A stretch of DNA of 64,000 nt from contig NZ_CP011270.1 in the NCBI RefSeq assembly GCF_001610835.1, positions 1,054,001-1,118,000 on the forward strand, in the 5' to 3' direction. Below are positions 8,382 to 16,770 of the stretch, piece by piece (the stretch's first letter is position 1; the number at the start of each line of letters is the position of its first letter). This stretch comes from Planctomyces sp. SH-PL14 (GTDB lineage Bacteria; Planctomycetota; Planctomycetia; Planctomycetales; Planctomycetaceae). Made by a program: the position numbers and the translations under genes. The notes beneath the pieces were generated by a model. That model made no database searches. It worked only from the letters and a program-made list of their open reading frames with translations, and was not told the origin of the DNA.

Positions 8382-9482
8382 ATGACGAATGAGAAACTGC
8401 GGCGGCAGATCGTGTTCGAGGCCGCCCGGCTGATGTATACCCGCCAGGAATCCGAATATTTTCGGGCCAAGATGCGGGCAGGCAAGAAAATCTGCGGCGG
8501 CTGGGTCAAGACCCGCGATCTGCCGTCCAACGCCGAGATCCGGGACGAGATCCTGCGATTCGCGGCGCTGTACGAAGGGGAGTCGCGGTTCGACAAACTC
8601 CGCGACATGCGGCTCGCCGCACTGCGGATGATGCGGCTCCTGCACAAGTACCGGCCGCGGCTGATCGGGAGCGTCCTGACCGGGCATATCCGGCAGGGGA
8701 GCGACATCGACCTGCACGTCTTCGCCAGCACGGTCGAGGCGATCGCCGGGGCGCTCGACGAGGCGGGGCTCTCCTATGAGGTCTCGCACAAGCACATCCG
8801 CAAGAACGGCGAGGAGGCGCTCTACACCCACGTCCATGTGGCGGGGGAGTTCGAGACCGAGCTGACCGTGTATTCGCCGGACAAGCTGGGGTACGTCTTC
8901 AAGAGTTCCATTACCGGGAAGGCCATCGAACGGGCGAGCCTGCCGGAGTTCGAGGAGTTTCTGAAAGAGACGTACCCGGACATTGCGCTCGACGGGCTCG
9001 ATGAGGTCGAGGGGCAGCTCGATCGGTTCGAGATGTACCGCGCGCTGCTCGTTCCGCTGGCGTCGGTGAAGCAGCACCGGAAGTATCACCCCGAGGGGGA
9101 CGCGCTCTACCACAGCCTGCAGGTGTATGACCTCGCTGCTGACGAGCTGCCGTACGACGAGGAGTTCCTGCTGGCGGCGCTGCTGCACGACATCGGGAAG
9201 GCGATCGATCCGGAGGACCACGTCCAGTCGGGGCTTCAGGCGCTCGACGGGTTCATTACGGACCGGACAAAGTGGTTCATCGAACACCACATGGAGGCCC
9301 AGAAGATTCTCGATGGGACGATCGGAGCCCGGGCGCACCGACGGTTGCGGGAGCATCCGGACTACGAGGAGCTCGTGACCCTGGCGCGGTGCGACCGGGG
9401 GGGACGGGAGGCCGGCGTCCAAGTCCCGGAGCTGGAAGAGGCGCTCGAGGCGATCCGCGATCTGGCGCAGATGTATGGGTGA
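8382..9482 (+). CDS. Nucleotidyltransferase-HD domain protein
   Basis: 366 aa. After a helical N-terminus (1-90), a minimal nucleotidyltransferase signature appears: G96-S97 and the metal-binding S107-D108-I-D110. An HD phosphohydrolase domain follows, with YHPEGDALYH (235-244) and HDIGK (269-273). The HPEGD...H pattern resembles the HD part of multifunctional CCA-tRNA nucleotidyltransferases, but the tRNA-binding regions of Cca are not seen. It could therefore transfer or remove a nucleotide on some RNA or small molecule. The ATG at 8382 starts MTNEKLRRQIVFEAARLMY; the upstream in-frame extension is low-complexity and overlaps the divergent gene, so it was rejected. Confidence 0.75.
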   Translation: MTNEKLRRQIVFEAARLMYTRQESEYFRAKMRAGKKICGGWVKTRDLPSNAEIRDEILRFAALYEGESRFDKLRDMRLAALRMMRLLHKYRPRLIGSVLTGHIRQGSDIDLHVFASTVEAIAGALDEAGLSYEVSHKHIRKNGEEALYTHVHVAGEFETELTVYSPDKLGYVFKSSITGKAIERASLPEFEEFLKETYPDIALDGLDEVEGQLDRFEMYRALLVPLASVKQHRKYHPEGDALYHSLQVYDLAADELPYDEEFLLAALLHDIGKAIDPEDHVQSGLQALDGFITDRTKWFIEHHMEAQKILDGTIGARAHRRLREHPDYEELVTLARCDRGGREAGVQVPELEEALEAIRDLAQMYG

Positions 9483-9554
9483 GGCGAGGTTGCCGCCTCG
9501 CTCGGCGAGAACGCCACATCCCGCGGTCATCTGCGGCGAATCCGAAGGGATCAG

Positions 9555-9582
9555 CCACAGATGAACACGGATGGACACAGAT
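9555..9582. repeat. Short A/G-rich intergenic repeat unit
   Basis: CCACAGATGAACACGG followed by ATGGACACAGAT, a unit type seen between genes in many bacteria. It ends 8 bp from the stop codon of the TIM-barrel gene. Only one copy was noticed here. Confidence 0.4.
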
Positions 9583-9589
9583 CAGAGAT

Positions 9590-10573
9590 CTAGAGAGAGG
9601 GCTCCGGCGATGTCAGGCCGAAAGCCTTCTGCATCTGCTTGCGGACGGTCGTTAGCCGTTCGAGGCCGCCGCCGCCGACTTCGGCCGTGGTCCAGCCGGT
9701 GAAGCCAATCTCCTGGAGCCCTTCCCGGACTTCGTTCCAGGGGAGGTCATCTTCTTCCGAGGTGATGTCGACGAACTTGCTCTTGGCCCGGCTGAAGCCT
9801 TTGACGTCGAGCTTGACCGCCCGGTGACCGAAGGCTCGCAGCCATTCCCGCGGCTGGCCGTACTTCCAGTGGTTGCCGATGTCGTAGTACATCCCGACCC
9901 ACGGGCTGTTGAAGCTGTCGACGAACTTGATGAACCGCTCCGGCGACTGCTCGGGGGGAGAGTCGTGGTCGTAGTGCATCTTGTTCCAGACGTTTTCGAA
10001 CAGGATCGGCTGGCCGAGAGCGGCGGCGAGGGGGAGGAGCTTTTTGATTTCCGTGCGAGCCCGTTCGTCGATCTCGTCGGCGGGACCGTCGTCACCGCGG
10101 CCGATGACGATCAGGACGCCGCTGCCGCCGATGGCGTGGGCGACGCGGATGCAGTGCTCGATGTTGGCGACCCCTTTGGCCCGCTCCTCTTCCTTGGCGC
10201 TCGTCAGCCGCTGCTGCCAGTGGGCGTGGTTGATGGCGTTGTGGCAGAAGACCCCGGACTCCTGGACCGCGGCGCGGGCTTCTTCGGGGGTGAAGGAGCC
10301 GGCTTCGTCGAAGTCGACGCCGTCGAATCCGGCGTCGCCGGCCATCTTGAGGCGTTCGACCAGGTTCAGCGCCCGGTCGCCGTCTTTCTTGGCGATCATC
10401 CCGAGCTTGCAGGAGATCAGGATCCGCTTGCCGACGGGGGGGAGGACGATGGTTGGTTTGGCCGCTTCGGCTCCCTGGGCCTTCGTTCCGGGGAGGAGGG
10501 CGGCGGAGACGGCGCCGGCTCCGGAGAGCAGGAGGGAACGACGGTTGAGTTGGAAGCGGGATGACGGATGCAC
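9590..10573 (-). CDS. Tat-exported sugar-phosphate isomerase/epimerase-like TIM-barrel protein
   Basis: A xylose-isomerase-like TIM barrel with a twin-arginine leader (NRRSLLLSGAGAVSAALLPG). Likely metal ligands are the acidic residues in ILFENVW, MYYDIGN and TAEVGGG, the usual Glu/Asp/Glu set of this superfamily (hydroxypyruvate isomerase, tagatose epimerase and relatives). The GTG at 10573-10571 was preferred because GAGGAG lies 6 nt upstream; it gives 327 aa with the twin arginines near residue 10. An ATG at 10618 would add 15 residues. Substrate unknown. The secreted TIM barrel fits the planctomycete habit of exporting carbohydrate-active proteins. Confidence 0.8.
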   Translation of the reverse strand: MHPSSRFQLNRRSLLLSGAGAVSAALLPGTKAQGAEAAKPTIVLPPVGKRILISCKLGMIAKKDGDRALNLVERLKMAGDAGFDGVDFDEAGSFTPEEARAAVQESGVFCHNAINHAHWQQRLTSAKEEERAKGVANIEHCIRVAHAIGGSGVLIVIGRGDDGPADEIDERARTEIKKLLPLAAALGQPILFENVWNKMHYDHDSPPEQSPERFIKFVDSFNSPWVGMYYDIGNHWKYGQPREWLRAFGHRAVKLDVKGFSRAKSKFVDITSEEDDLPWNEVREGLQEIGFTGWTTAEVGGGGLERLTTVRKQMQKAFGLTSPEPSL

Positions 10574-10666
10574 GAACGACTCCTCAGTAACACCGGACGA
10601 CCGAGCGCGACGCATCAACGCAGGGTGATCGTTCCAACGTCGCTGAGCAACCCCACCAGCTCTTTA

Positions 10667-10995
10667 CCGGGTCCAGGGGCACCCCTGGTGGGGAGTGCAG
10701 AGGGGCAACGCCCCTTTGCCCGCCGGAGGCCTGGCCGTCGAGAGATGTCTGAAGGAGTGAATATCCAAGCTCGGACAGCGTGTCGTATGCCCCCTCACCA
10801 AACCGCTGGGATCCCAGAGCGAGCGGTGTAATGTGATGGAGTCCTCAATGCTGGAACACAAAGGGGACGTCCGTTGCTTACAGCGGTTCCTCACAGGACT
10901 GCCTCCGGCGGCAAGGGGGTTGCCCCCCTTGACCCCCAGTGGCCGTGGCACGTTGGGATTGAGCGAGCAGAGTCGCGCCGGCAAGGACGCGGTTC
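10667..10995 (-). repeat. Dispersed structured repeat, copy 1 (full length)
   Basis: Orientation is given by the strand on which the CAAxCCCAACG end comes first. Terminal hairpin CCAGGGG-CA-CCCCTGG, second hairpin GGGGC-AAC-GCCCC, the GCCGGAGGC box, the GAGAGATGTCTGAAGGAG block, a central stem, the inverted CCTCCGGCGGC box, hairpin GGGGG-TT-GCCCCC, and the end GCCGTGGCACGTTGGG. It lies between two minus-strand genes, about 130 bp downstream of the lipoprotein stop codon. Confidence 0.8.
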
Positions 10996-11051
10996 GAGAC
11001 AGCGGGACAAGTGACCCCTCCCTCGTTGACCGACCACCATCCAGCGAATGC

Positions 11052-11079
11052 ACCCGGTTCAGGGCGGACCCTGGTGGGC
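11052..11079. repeat. Solo terminal hairpin of the dispersed repeat
   Basis: ACCCGGTTCAGGG-CGGA-CCCTGGTGGG resembles the outer hairpin (CCGGGTCCAGGGG...CCCCTGGTGGGG) of the full-length elements, standing alone 57 bp beyond copy 1. It may be the remnant of a second insertion. Confidence 0.45.
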
Positions 11080-11122
11080 GGGCACGGGGAGCGGCGCGCT
11101 GAAGCGTGAACTCCAACGGCCA

Positions 11123-12340
11123 TCAGCGGAGGACCGGGATCGTTTCGTCGGTCCAGTTATCGGAGGTCGTCGAGAGACCGCGCGGGAAGGGGCGGGTCTC
11201 GCCGACGGGGGCAAGCGGCTTGGCGTCCTTCGCAGGGGCGACCCTGGGAGGGGCGGAGGCTTCGGCAGGGGCCTTCTTCCAGGGGGCGGTCGAAGGGGGC
11301 GCGGCCGGAGCCGGATCCGGCTCGACGTCGCGCGGCGGCGGGACCGGACGGGCGTCGCCTTCAGGCGCGGCGGTCGGAGACGTGTCTTTACTGGCCCAGG
11401 GGGAGGGCTTCGCGCCGAGAGCGGGCTTGGCGTCGATGTCCTCGACCGTGACGTCCTCGAGGAAGTCGAGCTGGGCGCGGCCGACGCTCACGGGACCGGC
11501 CTCGACCGAGACTGTCTGAACTTCGTCCGGCGTTGTGACCCGCGAACGGCGGGGCATGGCAGACAGCGGCGCAAGCTTCGCCTGGCTCACCTGCTGAAGT
11601 TGAGCGGGAGGGACAATCCGGCCCGGGGCGGCGGCGAGGCCGGGGCGGACGTTGATCGTCTGGTTCGTGTCGAACTGGCGGCCGTCGGACGTCACGAGCC
11701 GGGCGTGGACGAGGATTTCCTTCCCGCCCGGGGTCTGTTCCCAGGGGAGATGAAACTGGAAGCCGGAGCTCAGGAAGCCGCTGTGCCAGTGCTTGCGGGC
11801 CTCGCCGGAGTCGAAGACCCAGCGGCCGACCCGCTTGTCCTCGCCCGTGCGGGACATGTCGTAGGCCTCGATCTCCATCTGGCCGGCGACCTTCACGAGG
11901 TCGCCGTCGGCGTCGTGCGGGGCGACGATGAGCTGGAGGGCTTCATCGGCCTGATCGCCGTCCTGGTCCTTGCCGCCGGACATGAGCCTGTTGATCGAGA
12001 GGCCGGAGATCCGGGCCAGAGCCTGTGTCTGTTCCGGGAGGCCGCTGGACGAAGGGCCGTTGGCGGCCGTCATCTGCTGCCGAAGAACTTCCTTCTCGCG
12101 GTGGGCGAGGTCGAGTTCTGACTGGACCTTGGCCATCCGCTGCTCGGAGTGCCGCAGGCTGTCCTGGGTCTGGCGAAGCTGGGCTTCGAGCGCTTCGACG
12201 TTGCCGCGGCTGGCGCAGCCGGAGGAGGAGAGAGCGGCGGACGCGAGCGCGGCGGAGGTCAGCACCAGCCATACGGGCGCGGAGCGTCGCCGGTCGCGAT
12301 CGCTGCGCTGTGCGGACGTCCCTGTCCTGCCGCCAATCAT
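11123..12340 (-). CDS. Putative lipoprotein with N-terminal coiled coil
   Basis: 405 aa. A basic N-terminus is followed by a hydrophobic stretch and a lipobox LSSSGC (cysteine near residue 42). Then comes a charged coiled coil (about 48-100, EALEAQLRQTQDSLRHSEQRM), a beta-rich middle (about 120-250) with SGLSINRLMSGGKDQDGDQADE and HWHSGFLSSGFQFHLPW, and a Pro/Ala-rich tail (about 300-390). The arrangement suggests an envelope protein tethered to the outer or cytoplasmic membrane. The middle resembles uncharacterised planctomycete proteins, but I do not recognise a named domain. It is followed by repeat copy 1. Confidence 0.65.
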   Translation of the reverse strand: MIGGRTGTSAQRSDRDRRRSAPVWLVLTSAALASAALSSSGCASRGNVEALEAQLRQTQDSLRHSEQRMAKVQSELDLAHREKEVLRQQMTAANGPSSSGLPEQTQALARISGLSINRLMSGGKDQDGDQADEALQLIVAPHDADGDLVKVAGQMEIEAYDMSRTGEDKRVGRWVFDSGEARKHWHSGFLSSGFQFHLPWEQTPGGKEILVHARLVTSDGRQFDTNQTINVRPGLAAAPGRIVPPAQLQQVSQAKLAPLSAMPRRSRVTTPDEVQTVSVEAGPVSVGRAQLDFLEDVTVEDIDAKPALGAKPSPWASKDTSPTAAPEGDARPVPPPRDVEPDPAPAAPPSTAPWKKAPAEASAPPRVAPAKDAKPLAPVGETRPFPRGLSTTSDNWTDETIPVLR

Positions 12341-12441
12341 CAGAACGCCATCCTCGCGGTCTGGAAACGAATCGGGGGCCTCGTTCCGAAGAACGATAGC
12401 CCCCGAAGTGTCTCAGGTTTTCTGAAACGGGCAAAGAGCAA

Positions 12442-13053
12442 CTACGCCTGGGCGCCCGGCAGCGGGTGCGGAAGGCGGTCCAGGACCTTGTCGATGAGCT
12501 TGTATTCCACCGCTTCCTCGGCGGACATGAAGTTGTCGCGGTCGGTGTCCTTTTCGATCTGCTCCACGGTCTTTCCCGTGTGCTTGATCATGATTTCATT
12601 GAGTTTCCGCTTCATCTTGATGAGCTCCTTGGCATGGATCTCAAGCTCGAGAGCGGTCCCTTCCATCCCCGCGAGGGGCTGGTGGATCATGATCCGGGAG
12701 TTCGGCAGAGAATGCCGCTTGCCCGGGGCTCCGGCGGTCAGCAGCAAGGCTCCCATGCTGGCCGCCTGGCCGATGCAGTAGGTCGCCACGTCGCAGGTGA
12801 TGTACTGCATCGTGTCGTACATCGCGAGACCGGCGGTAACCGAGCCCCCCGGCGAGTTGATGTACATGTGGATGTCCGCCTTCGGGTCGTCGAACTGCAG
12901 GAAGAGCAGCTGGGCCACGATGGCGTTGGAGACCTGGTCGGTGACCTGGCTCCCCAGGAAGATGATCCGGTCCTTGAGGAGCCGGCTGTAGATGTCCATG
13001 GCCCGCTCTTCGCGGCCGGACTTTTCGATGACGTAGGGAACGAGAGTGGTCAT
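12442..13053 (-). CDS. clpP: ATP-dependent Clp protease proteolytic subunit (first paralogue)
   Basis: 203 aa. Serine peptidase S14 with the full catalytic triad: S99 in GQAASMG, H124 in MIHQPLAG and D169 in IEKDTDRD. The [11 protein letters not shown] oxyanion-hole strand is present. The N-terminus ([26 protein letters not shown]) is the standard ClpP axial-loop region. It forms the tetradecameric chamber that works with ClpX or ClpA/C. It lies 108 bp downstream of a second clpP with a hairpin-rich spacer between. No clpX or tig is adjacent in this window. Confidence 0.97.
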   Translation of the reverse strand: MTTLVPYVIEKSGREERAMDIYSRLLKDRIIFLGSQVTDQVSNAIVAQLLFLQFDDPKADIHMYINSPGGSVTAGLAMYDTMQYITCDVATYCIGQAASMGALLLTAGAPGKRHSLPNSRIMIHQPLAGMEGTALELEIHAKELIKMKRKLNEIMIKHTGKTVEQIEKDTDRDNFMSAEEAVEYKLIDKVLDRLPHPLPGAQA

Positions 13054-13065
13054 GGTTTGGTCGAG

Positions 13066-13168
13066 GGTCTAGGGATTAGGGGCTAGGGGCAAGAGGGAAC
13101 AAACAGCACGCAACATTCGAGGAGACCAGGAGGGAGAATCCCCCGCCCTGGTCCCTCGTCCCTAGACC
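13066..13168. repeat. Nested inverted repeats between the two clpP genes
   Basis: Outer perfect 10-bp arms GGTCTAGGGA (13066-13075) and TCCCTAGACC (13159-13168), the latter overlapping the clpP stop codon. Inner arms GACCAGG (13124-13130) and CCTGGTC (13147-13153) flank a GGGAG/CCCCC-containing loop. The TAGGGATTAGGGGCTAGGGG tract resembles widespread intergenic repeats. It could act as an attenuator or RNA-processing site between the two clpP genes. Confidence 0.6.
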
Positions 13169-13782
13169 TTCTTCTTCTCGGGCCGGGTGACGATCTCGTC
13201 GACGAGGCCGTATTCCTTGGACTGCAGGGCGTGCAGATAGCGGTCGCGCTCGGTGTCCTTGGCGATCCGTTCGATCGGCTGCCCGGTGTGCTCGGAGAGG
13301 ATCTTGTTGAGGACTTCGCGGGTATCGATGATTTCCTGGGCTTGGATCTCGATATCGGAGACCTGCCCGCCCACCTGCCCGTAGGGCTGGTGGATCATCA
13401 TCTTGGCGTGCGGAAGAATGAACCGCTTCCCCTTGGTCCCGCCAGCGACAAGCACCGCCGCGCCGCTCGCGGCGAGCCCGACGCAGTAGGTCGCGACGTC
13501 GCACTCCAGGAACCGCATCGTATCGTAAATCGCCAGGGTCGCCGTGACCGAGCCGCCGGGCGAATTCACGTACAGAAGGATGTCCTGGCGCCGGTTCTCC
13601 GTCTGGAGGAACAGCATCTTCATGACGATCAGGTTGGCCATCGCGTCATGGATCGGCCCGTCCAGAAAGATGATCCGGTTTTCCAGCAGCAGGTCCCCGA
13701 TTGTCATCTGCCGCGTGCGGGTGTAGTCCCCGCTGTTCTGCGTCTCCATCGGAGAGGTTCGTGCCATTCGCAACGGGTCCAT
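13162..13782 (-). CDS. clpP: ATP-dependent Clp protease proteolytic subunit (second paralogue)
   Basis: 206 aa. Also S14, with S106 in GLAASGA, H131 in MIHQPYG and D176 in AKDTERD, so it should be active. It differs from its neighbour by having Gly instead of Met after the nucleophile and a longer, polar N-terminus (METQNSGDYTRTRQMTIGDLLLENRII). Paired unlike ClpPs in other bacteria and plastids can form mixed heptamers, so this pair may form a hetero-tetradecamer; that is inference. MDPLRM at 13782 is used; MARTSP, five residues on, is an alternative start. It is upstream of the first clpP on the same strand. Confidence 0.96.
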   Translation of the reverse strand: MDPLRMARTSPMETQNSGDYTRTRQMTIGDLLLENRIIFLDGPIHDAMANLIVMKMLFLQTENRRQDILLYVNSPGGSVTATLAIYDTMRFLECDVATYCVGLAASGAAVLVAGGTKGKRFILPHAKMMIHQPYGQVGGQVSDIEIQAQEIIDTREVLNKILSEHTGQPIERIAKDTERDRYLHALQSKEYGLVDEIVTRPEKKKV

Positions 13783-14051
13783 TGAGGCTGATCCTTCTCT
13801 GAGACACGCCCGTGTCCGTCACGTCCGGCGTGCTCTCCCTGTTCCATCGCGTGATCTGTCTCCGGCAGTTGTCCGGTCACGCCGTCAAGCCGAAGGGCTG
13901 ACTCCCTTGAATGAAGAGGATTTGCGCAGCGGCCTCCCCCCTTCAAACAGGTCGGGGGATTGTTCGTAAGAGAGGAAAAACGGTCAACCCCGCGGAAGAC
14001 TTGTCGAAACAGCGGTCGCGGCGGGGCCAAGATCCATCGGGAAGATGGCCG

Positions 14052-15725
14052 TCAGAGACCCATTTTCGCCCGCTGCGTCTCGGCCCACTGGGCCAGCAAC
14101 TCGCGGTTGATTTTGACGTTATGCCGCGTATCGACGGGGAGCGATTCGTGGAACAGGAACTTGTCGATGGAAGCGGTCAGCGGGTTCGCCTTGCCCAGCT
14201 CCAACAGTTCGCGCGCGAAGGTCTCTGTGGCGGCCGGGTCGCGGGGGAACTGTCCGGGTTCCGGCTCAACGACGATCACCGGCAGTTGATGCGGCTTGGG
14301 ACCGATCCCGACCAGGGCGCAGCGATAGACGTCGGGATGGTTCTCGAAGATCGCCTCGCAGCAGACGGAGTACATCTTTCCTCCGTCCGTCTCGACGATG
14401 TGTGCCTTCCGGCCGCAGAACCAGAGGAGCCCTTCGTCGTCCAGATAGCCCACATCGCCGATCCGGTGCCAGAAGCGGTCGCCGTCGGGGATCTTCGCCA
14501 GCCGCGTTGCCTCGGGACGCTGGAAGTATTCGCGCGTCACGGACGGGCCGCGGACGATGATCTCGCCGATCTGGCCCGGAGGGAGAATCCGTGCTTCCTC
14601 GATGGAGCCGATGGGGCCTGCGGTCTCGGCGATGATCCGGGCGTCGATCCCCGGGAAGACGCGGCCGACACAGGTTCCCCCCCCTTCGCGGGTGCGGAAG
14701 GCGGTGCGGTGCAGGACTTCGTTCCCGCCAATCGAGGCGACCGGGAGGCTCTCGGTCGCTCCGTAGGGGGTGTGGAGGTCTGCCCCCTCGCGGCTGAAGG
14801 TCCGGGTCATCCGGTCGAGGACGTGGTTCGGGACCGGGCCCCCCGCCGAAAGGCCGCGGCGGATCGTCGGGAGCTTGATGCCATGCTCGTCGCAGTAGCG
14901 GCCGATCCGGTTCCAGAAGGCGGGCGAGCCGAAGGACTGCGTCACGCCGTTGTCGCGGATCGCCTCCAGGATCTTGAGCGGATCGACCTGCGCCGGGCGC
15001 GTCGGGTCCATGTCGGGGATGACGGTCGTCACGCCCATCGCCGCGTTGAACAGGGCGAACGGCGGAAAACCCGGGAGGTCCACTTCGCCCGGCTGAATGT
15101 TGTAGAAGTCCCGGATCAGGTCGACCTGGGCGTTGAACATCCCGTGCTCGAACTGGACCCCCTTCGGCGCGCCGGTGCTGCCGCTGGTGAAGATGATTGC
15201 CGCGGGATCGGTGGAGCGGGTCTCGGCGATCGGCGTTCGACTCCACTCGCGGCCGAGGAGGGCGCAATACGACTTCATCGCCCCGGGGACCCGCGGACCG
15301 ACGGAGACGTTCCAGCGGGCGTTCGGAAACCGCCGCCAGTTCCACATCCGGATCGCGTGAACGACCGGAATCGCCACGAAGCCCTGCGGATCGACCTCTT
15401 CCAGGCAGTGAAGGATGTTCGTCTTCCCCATCCCGGGGTCGACGAGGACCATCACCATCCCGGCCTTGAACAGGCCGAACGTCAGGGCGATGAACTCCAG
15501 GCTCGGGCGGACCATCAGGACGAGCCGCGAACCGGCCGGGACCCCCCAGTCCTTCAGGCCGCGGGCGATGCGGTCGCTCTCCTGGTCGAGCTGGGCGAAC
15601 GTGAACTGCGAATAGGTCCGCCGCCCCATCCAGTCCCGGCCGGCGGGGCAGACGACGGCCCGCGCCGTGGGCCACTGGCGGGCGGAGTTTCGCAGACGGT
15701 CGGCGATGTTCAGCGGCTGGGACAT
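14052..15725 (-). CDS. AMP-dependent acyl ligase, OleC (olefin beta-lactone synthetase)-like
   Basis: 557 aa ANL-superfamily adenylating enzyme. The nucleotide-binding loop is IIFTSGSTGAPKG, the A5 motif YGATESLP, and later motifs (IGDVGYLDDEGLLWFCGRKAH) are intact. The stretch FALFNAAMGVTTVIPDMDPTRPA is typical of OleC, which turns beta-hydroxy acids into beta-lactones on the way to long-chain olefins. Ordinary acyl-CoA ligases are the alternative. No oleA, oleB or oleD gene lies beside it. The ATG at 15725 (MSQPLNIADRLRNSA) fits the family start; the upstream 28 codons are histidine-rich and unlikely to be translated. Confidence 0.8.
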   Translation of the reverse strand: MSQPLNIADRLRNSARQWPTARAVVCPAGRDWMGRRTYSQFTFAQLDQESDRIARGLKDWGVPAGSRLVLMVRPSLEFIALTFGLFKAGMVMVLVDPGMGKTNILHCLEEVDPQGFVAIPVVHAIRMWNWRRFPNARWNVSVGPRVPGAMKSYCALLGREWSRTPIAETRSTDPAAIIFTSGSTGAPKGVQFEHGMFNAQVDLIRDFYNIQPGEVDLPGFPPFALFNAAMGVTTVIPDMDPTRPAQVDPLKILEAIRDNGVTQSFGSPAFWNRIGRYCDEHGIKLPTIRRGLSAGGPVPNHVLDRMTRTFSREGADLHTPYGATESLPVASIGGNEVLHRTAFRTREGGGTCVGRVFPGIDARIIAETAGPIGSIEEARILPPGQIGEIIVRGPSVTREYFQRPEATRLAKIPDGDRFWHRIGDVGYLDDEGLLWFCGRKAHIVETDGGKMYSVCCEAIFENHPDVYRCALVGIGPKPHQLPVIVVEPEPGQFPRDPAATETFARELLELGKANPLTASIDKFLFHESLPVDTRHNVKINRELLAQWAETQRAKMGL

Positions 15726-16002
15726 GCACGCAAATCGAGGGGGAGACGGACACCGGCGGCCGGCGGTGTGCTCCGCATGATGAGCGTGCAAATGGAGTTC
15801 ACAAGTCAAACGGCCCGCATCCCGGCCGAGTCCCGGAAAACCGAAGCGGCGAAGGGCCGATTATTTCGCAGACGAACCAACCCGGAGGGGGTCCCCGCCG
15901 CAAAAAAACGGGCAGCGCGCAATCTCCGATAGGACGCGATTCGGAGCGACGCTATTCTGAAGACGCCCTCCGCACCCCCATTGCGCTCCGCGGACTCACG
16001 TC

Positions 16003-16554
16003 ATGTCGTCGCACGCAATTACCGAAGTCATTGTGAACCGGATCCTCGTCGTGGAAGACGACCGGGCCGAAGCGGACTTCCTCAAGACGTTCCTGGGACA
16101 GAAGAAATTCGCGGTCGATCTGGCCCGCGACGGCGGCCAGGCGCGGGCCGCGTTCACGATGCACAAGCCGGACTTCGTCCTGATGGACGTGATCCTGCCG
16201 CACGAGGTCTCGGGCTTCGAGATCTGCGAATGGATGAAGTCCCAGTCGGACACGATCCCGGTGATGATGCTCACGGCGATCGACATGGACGACTCCCGCG
16301 ATCTGGCGCGGCGGGTCGGCGCGGACGGCTACATGACCAAGCCGTACGATCCCGACGAACTCGTGAAGTCCATTCACGACGTCGCGAATGCCCTGTGGGC
16401 GAAGCATCACCTGGGCGCGACTGACACGCACGAGGTCATCAGCTTCGCCTGCCCCGAGTGCGGCAAGAACCTGCGGGTCCAGTCGAGCTACCGCGGCCGG
16501 ATGCTGAACTGCTCCAAGTGCGGGCAGCACGTGCAGGTTCCTCGGTCGGCTTAG
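16003..16554 (+). CDS. Response-regulator receiver fused to a zinc-ribbon-like tail
   Basis: 183 aa. The receiver (about 12-130) has acidic D19-D20, phosphoacceptor D62 (VLMDVILP), T91 and K113 (MTKPYD), so it should be phosphorylatable. There is no DNA-binding output domain. Instead, residues 145-183 form a CPxCG...CxxCG pair (C150, C153, C170, C173) like a short zinc ribbon, which may bind a protein or nucleic acid. A GTG at 16033 (VNRILVVEDD) is an alternative start. No histidine kinase is adjacent; the only kinase in the window is at 58.3 kb. Confidence 0.88.
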   Translation: MSSHAITEVIVNRILVVEDDRAEADFLKTFLGQKKFAVDLARDGGQARAAFTMHKPDFVLMDVILPHEVSGFEICEWMKSQSDTIPVMMLTAIDMDDSRDLARRVGADGYMTKPYDPDELVKSIHDVANALWAKHHLGATDTHEVISFACPECGKNLRVQSSYRGRMLNCSKCGQHVQVPRSA

Positions 16555-16558
16555 AAGG

Positions 16559-16747
16559 TTAAACACCAAGACACCAAGGAGGCACCAAGGACACGAAGAG
16601 GAGAAAGGTGAAGCCGAGACCGCTGGACCGTCGGGCGTTCGTGAACGAATGGCTCCCTGTCTGGCTCAGCGAGGAACGTCACAGCCCTTCTCAATCTCCC
16701 TCTTCTTTGTGATCTTCGTGCCTCCTTGGTGTCTTGGTGTTCAACTC
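16559..16747. repeat. A/C-rich inverted repeat pair
   Basis: Left arm about 16559-16608 (AAACACCAAGACACCAAGG, then GGCACCAAGGACACGAAGAG). Right arm about 16690-16747 is its near reverse complement (CTTTGTGATCTTCGTGCC, then TCCTTGGTGTCTTGGTGTT). The centre of about 80 bp is not coding. It sits between the receiver gene stop and the YkgJ-type gene. Confidence 0.75.
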
Positions 16748-16770
16748 CTCTCTCCTCCTGCGTCCCGCCC

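Noticed and set aside
8246-8731. N-terminal extension of the propeller gene to 8731
   Set aside because: It would run antisense through the start of the nucleotidyltransferase-HD gene and precede a good signal peptide that starts from the ATG at 8245.
10640-11122. Integron attC or CRISPR interpretation of the repeat region at 10.7 kb
   Set aside because: No integrase, cas gene or spacer regularity; copies are widely dispersed and separated by ordinary genes.
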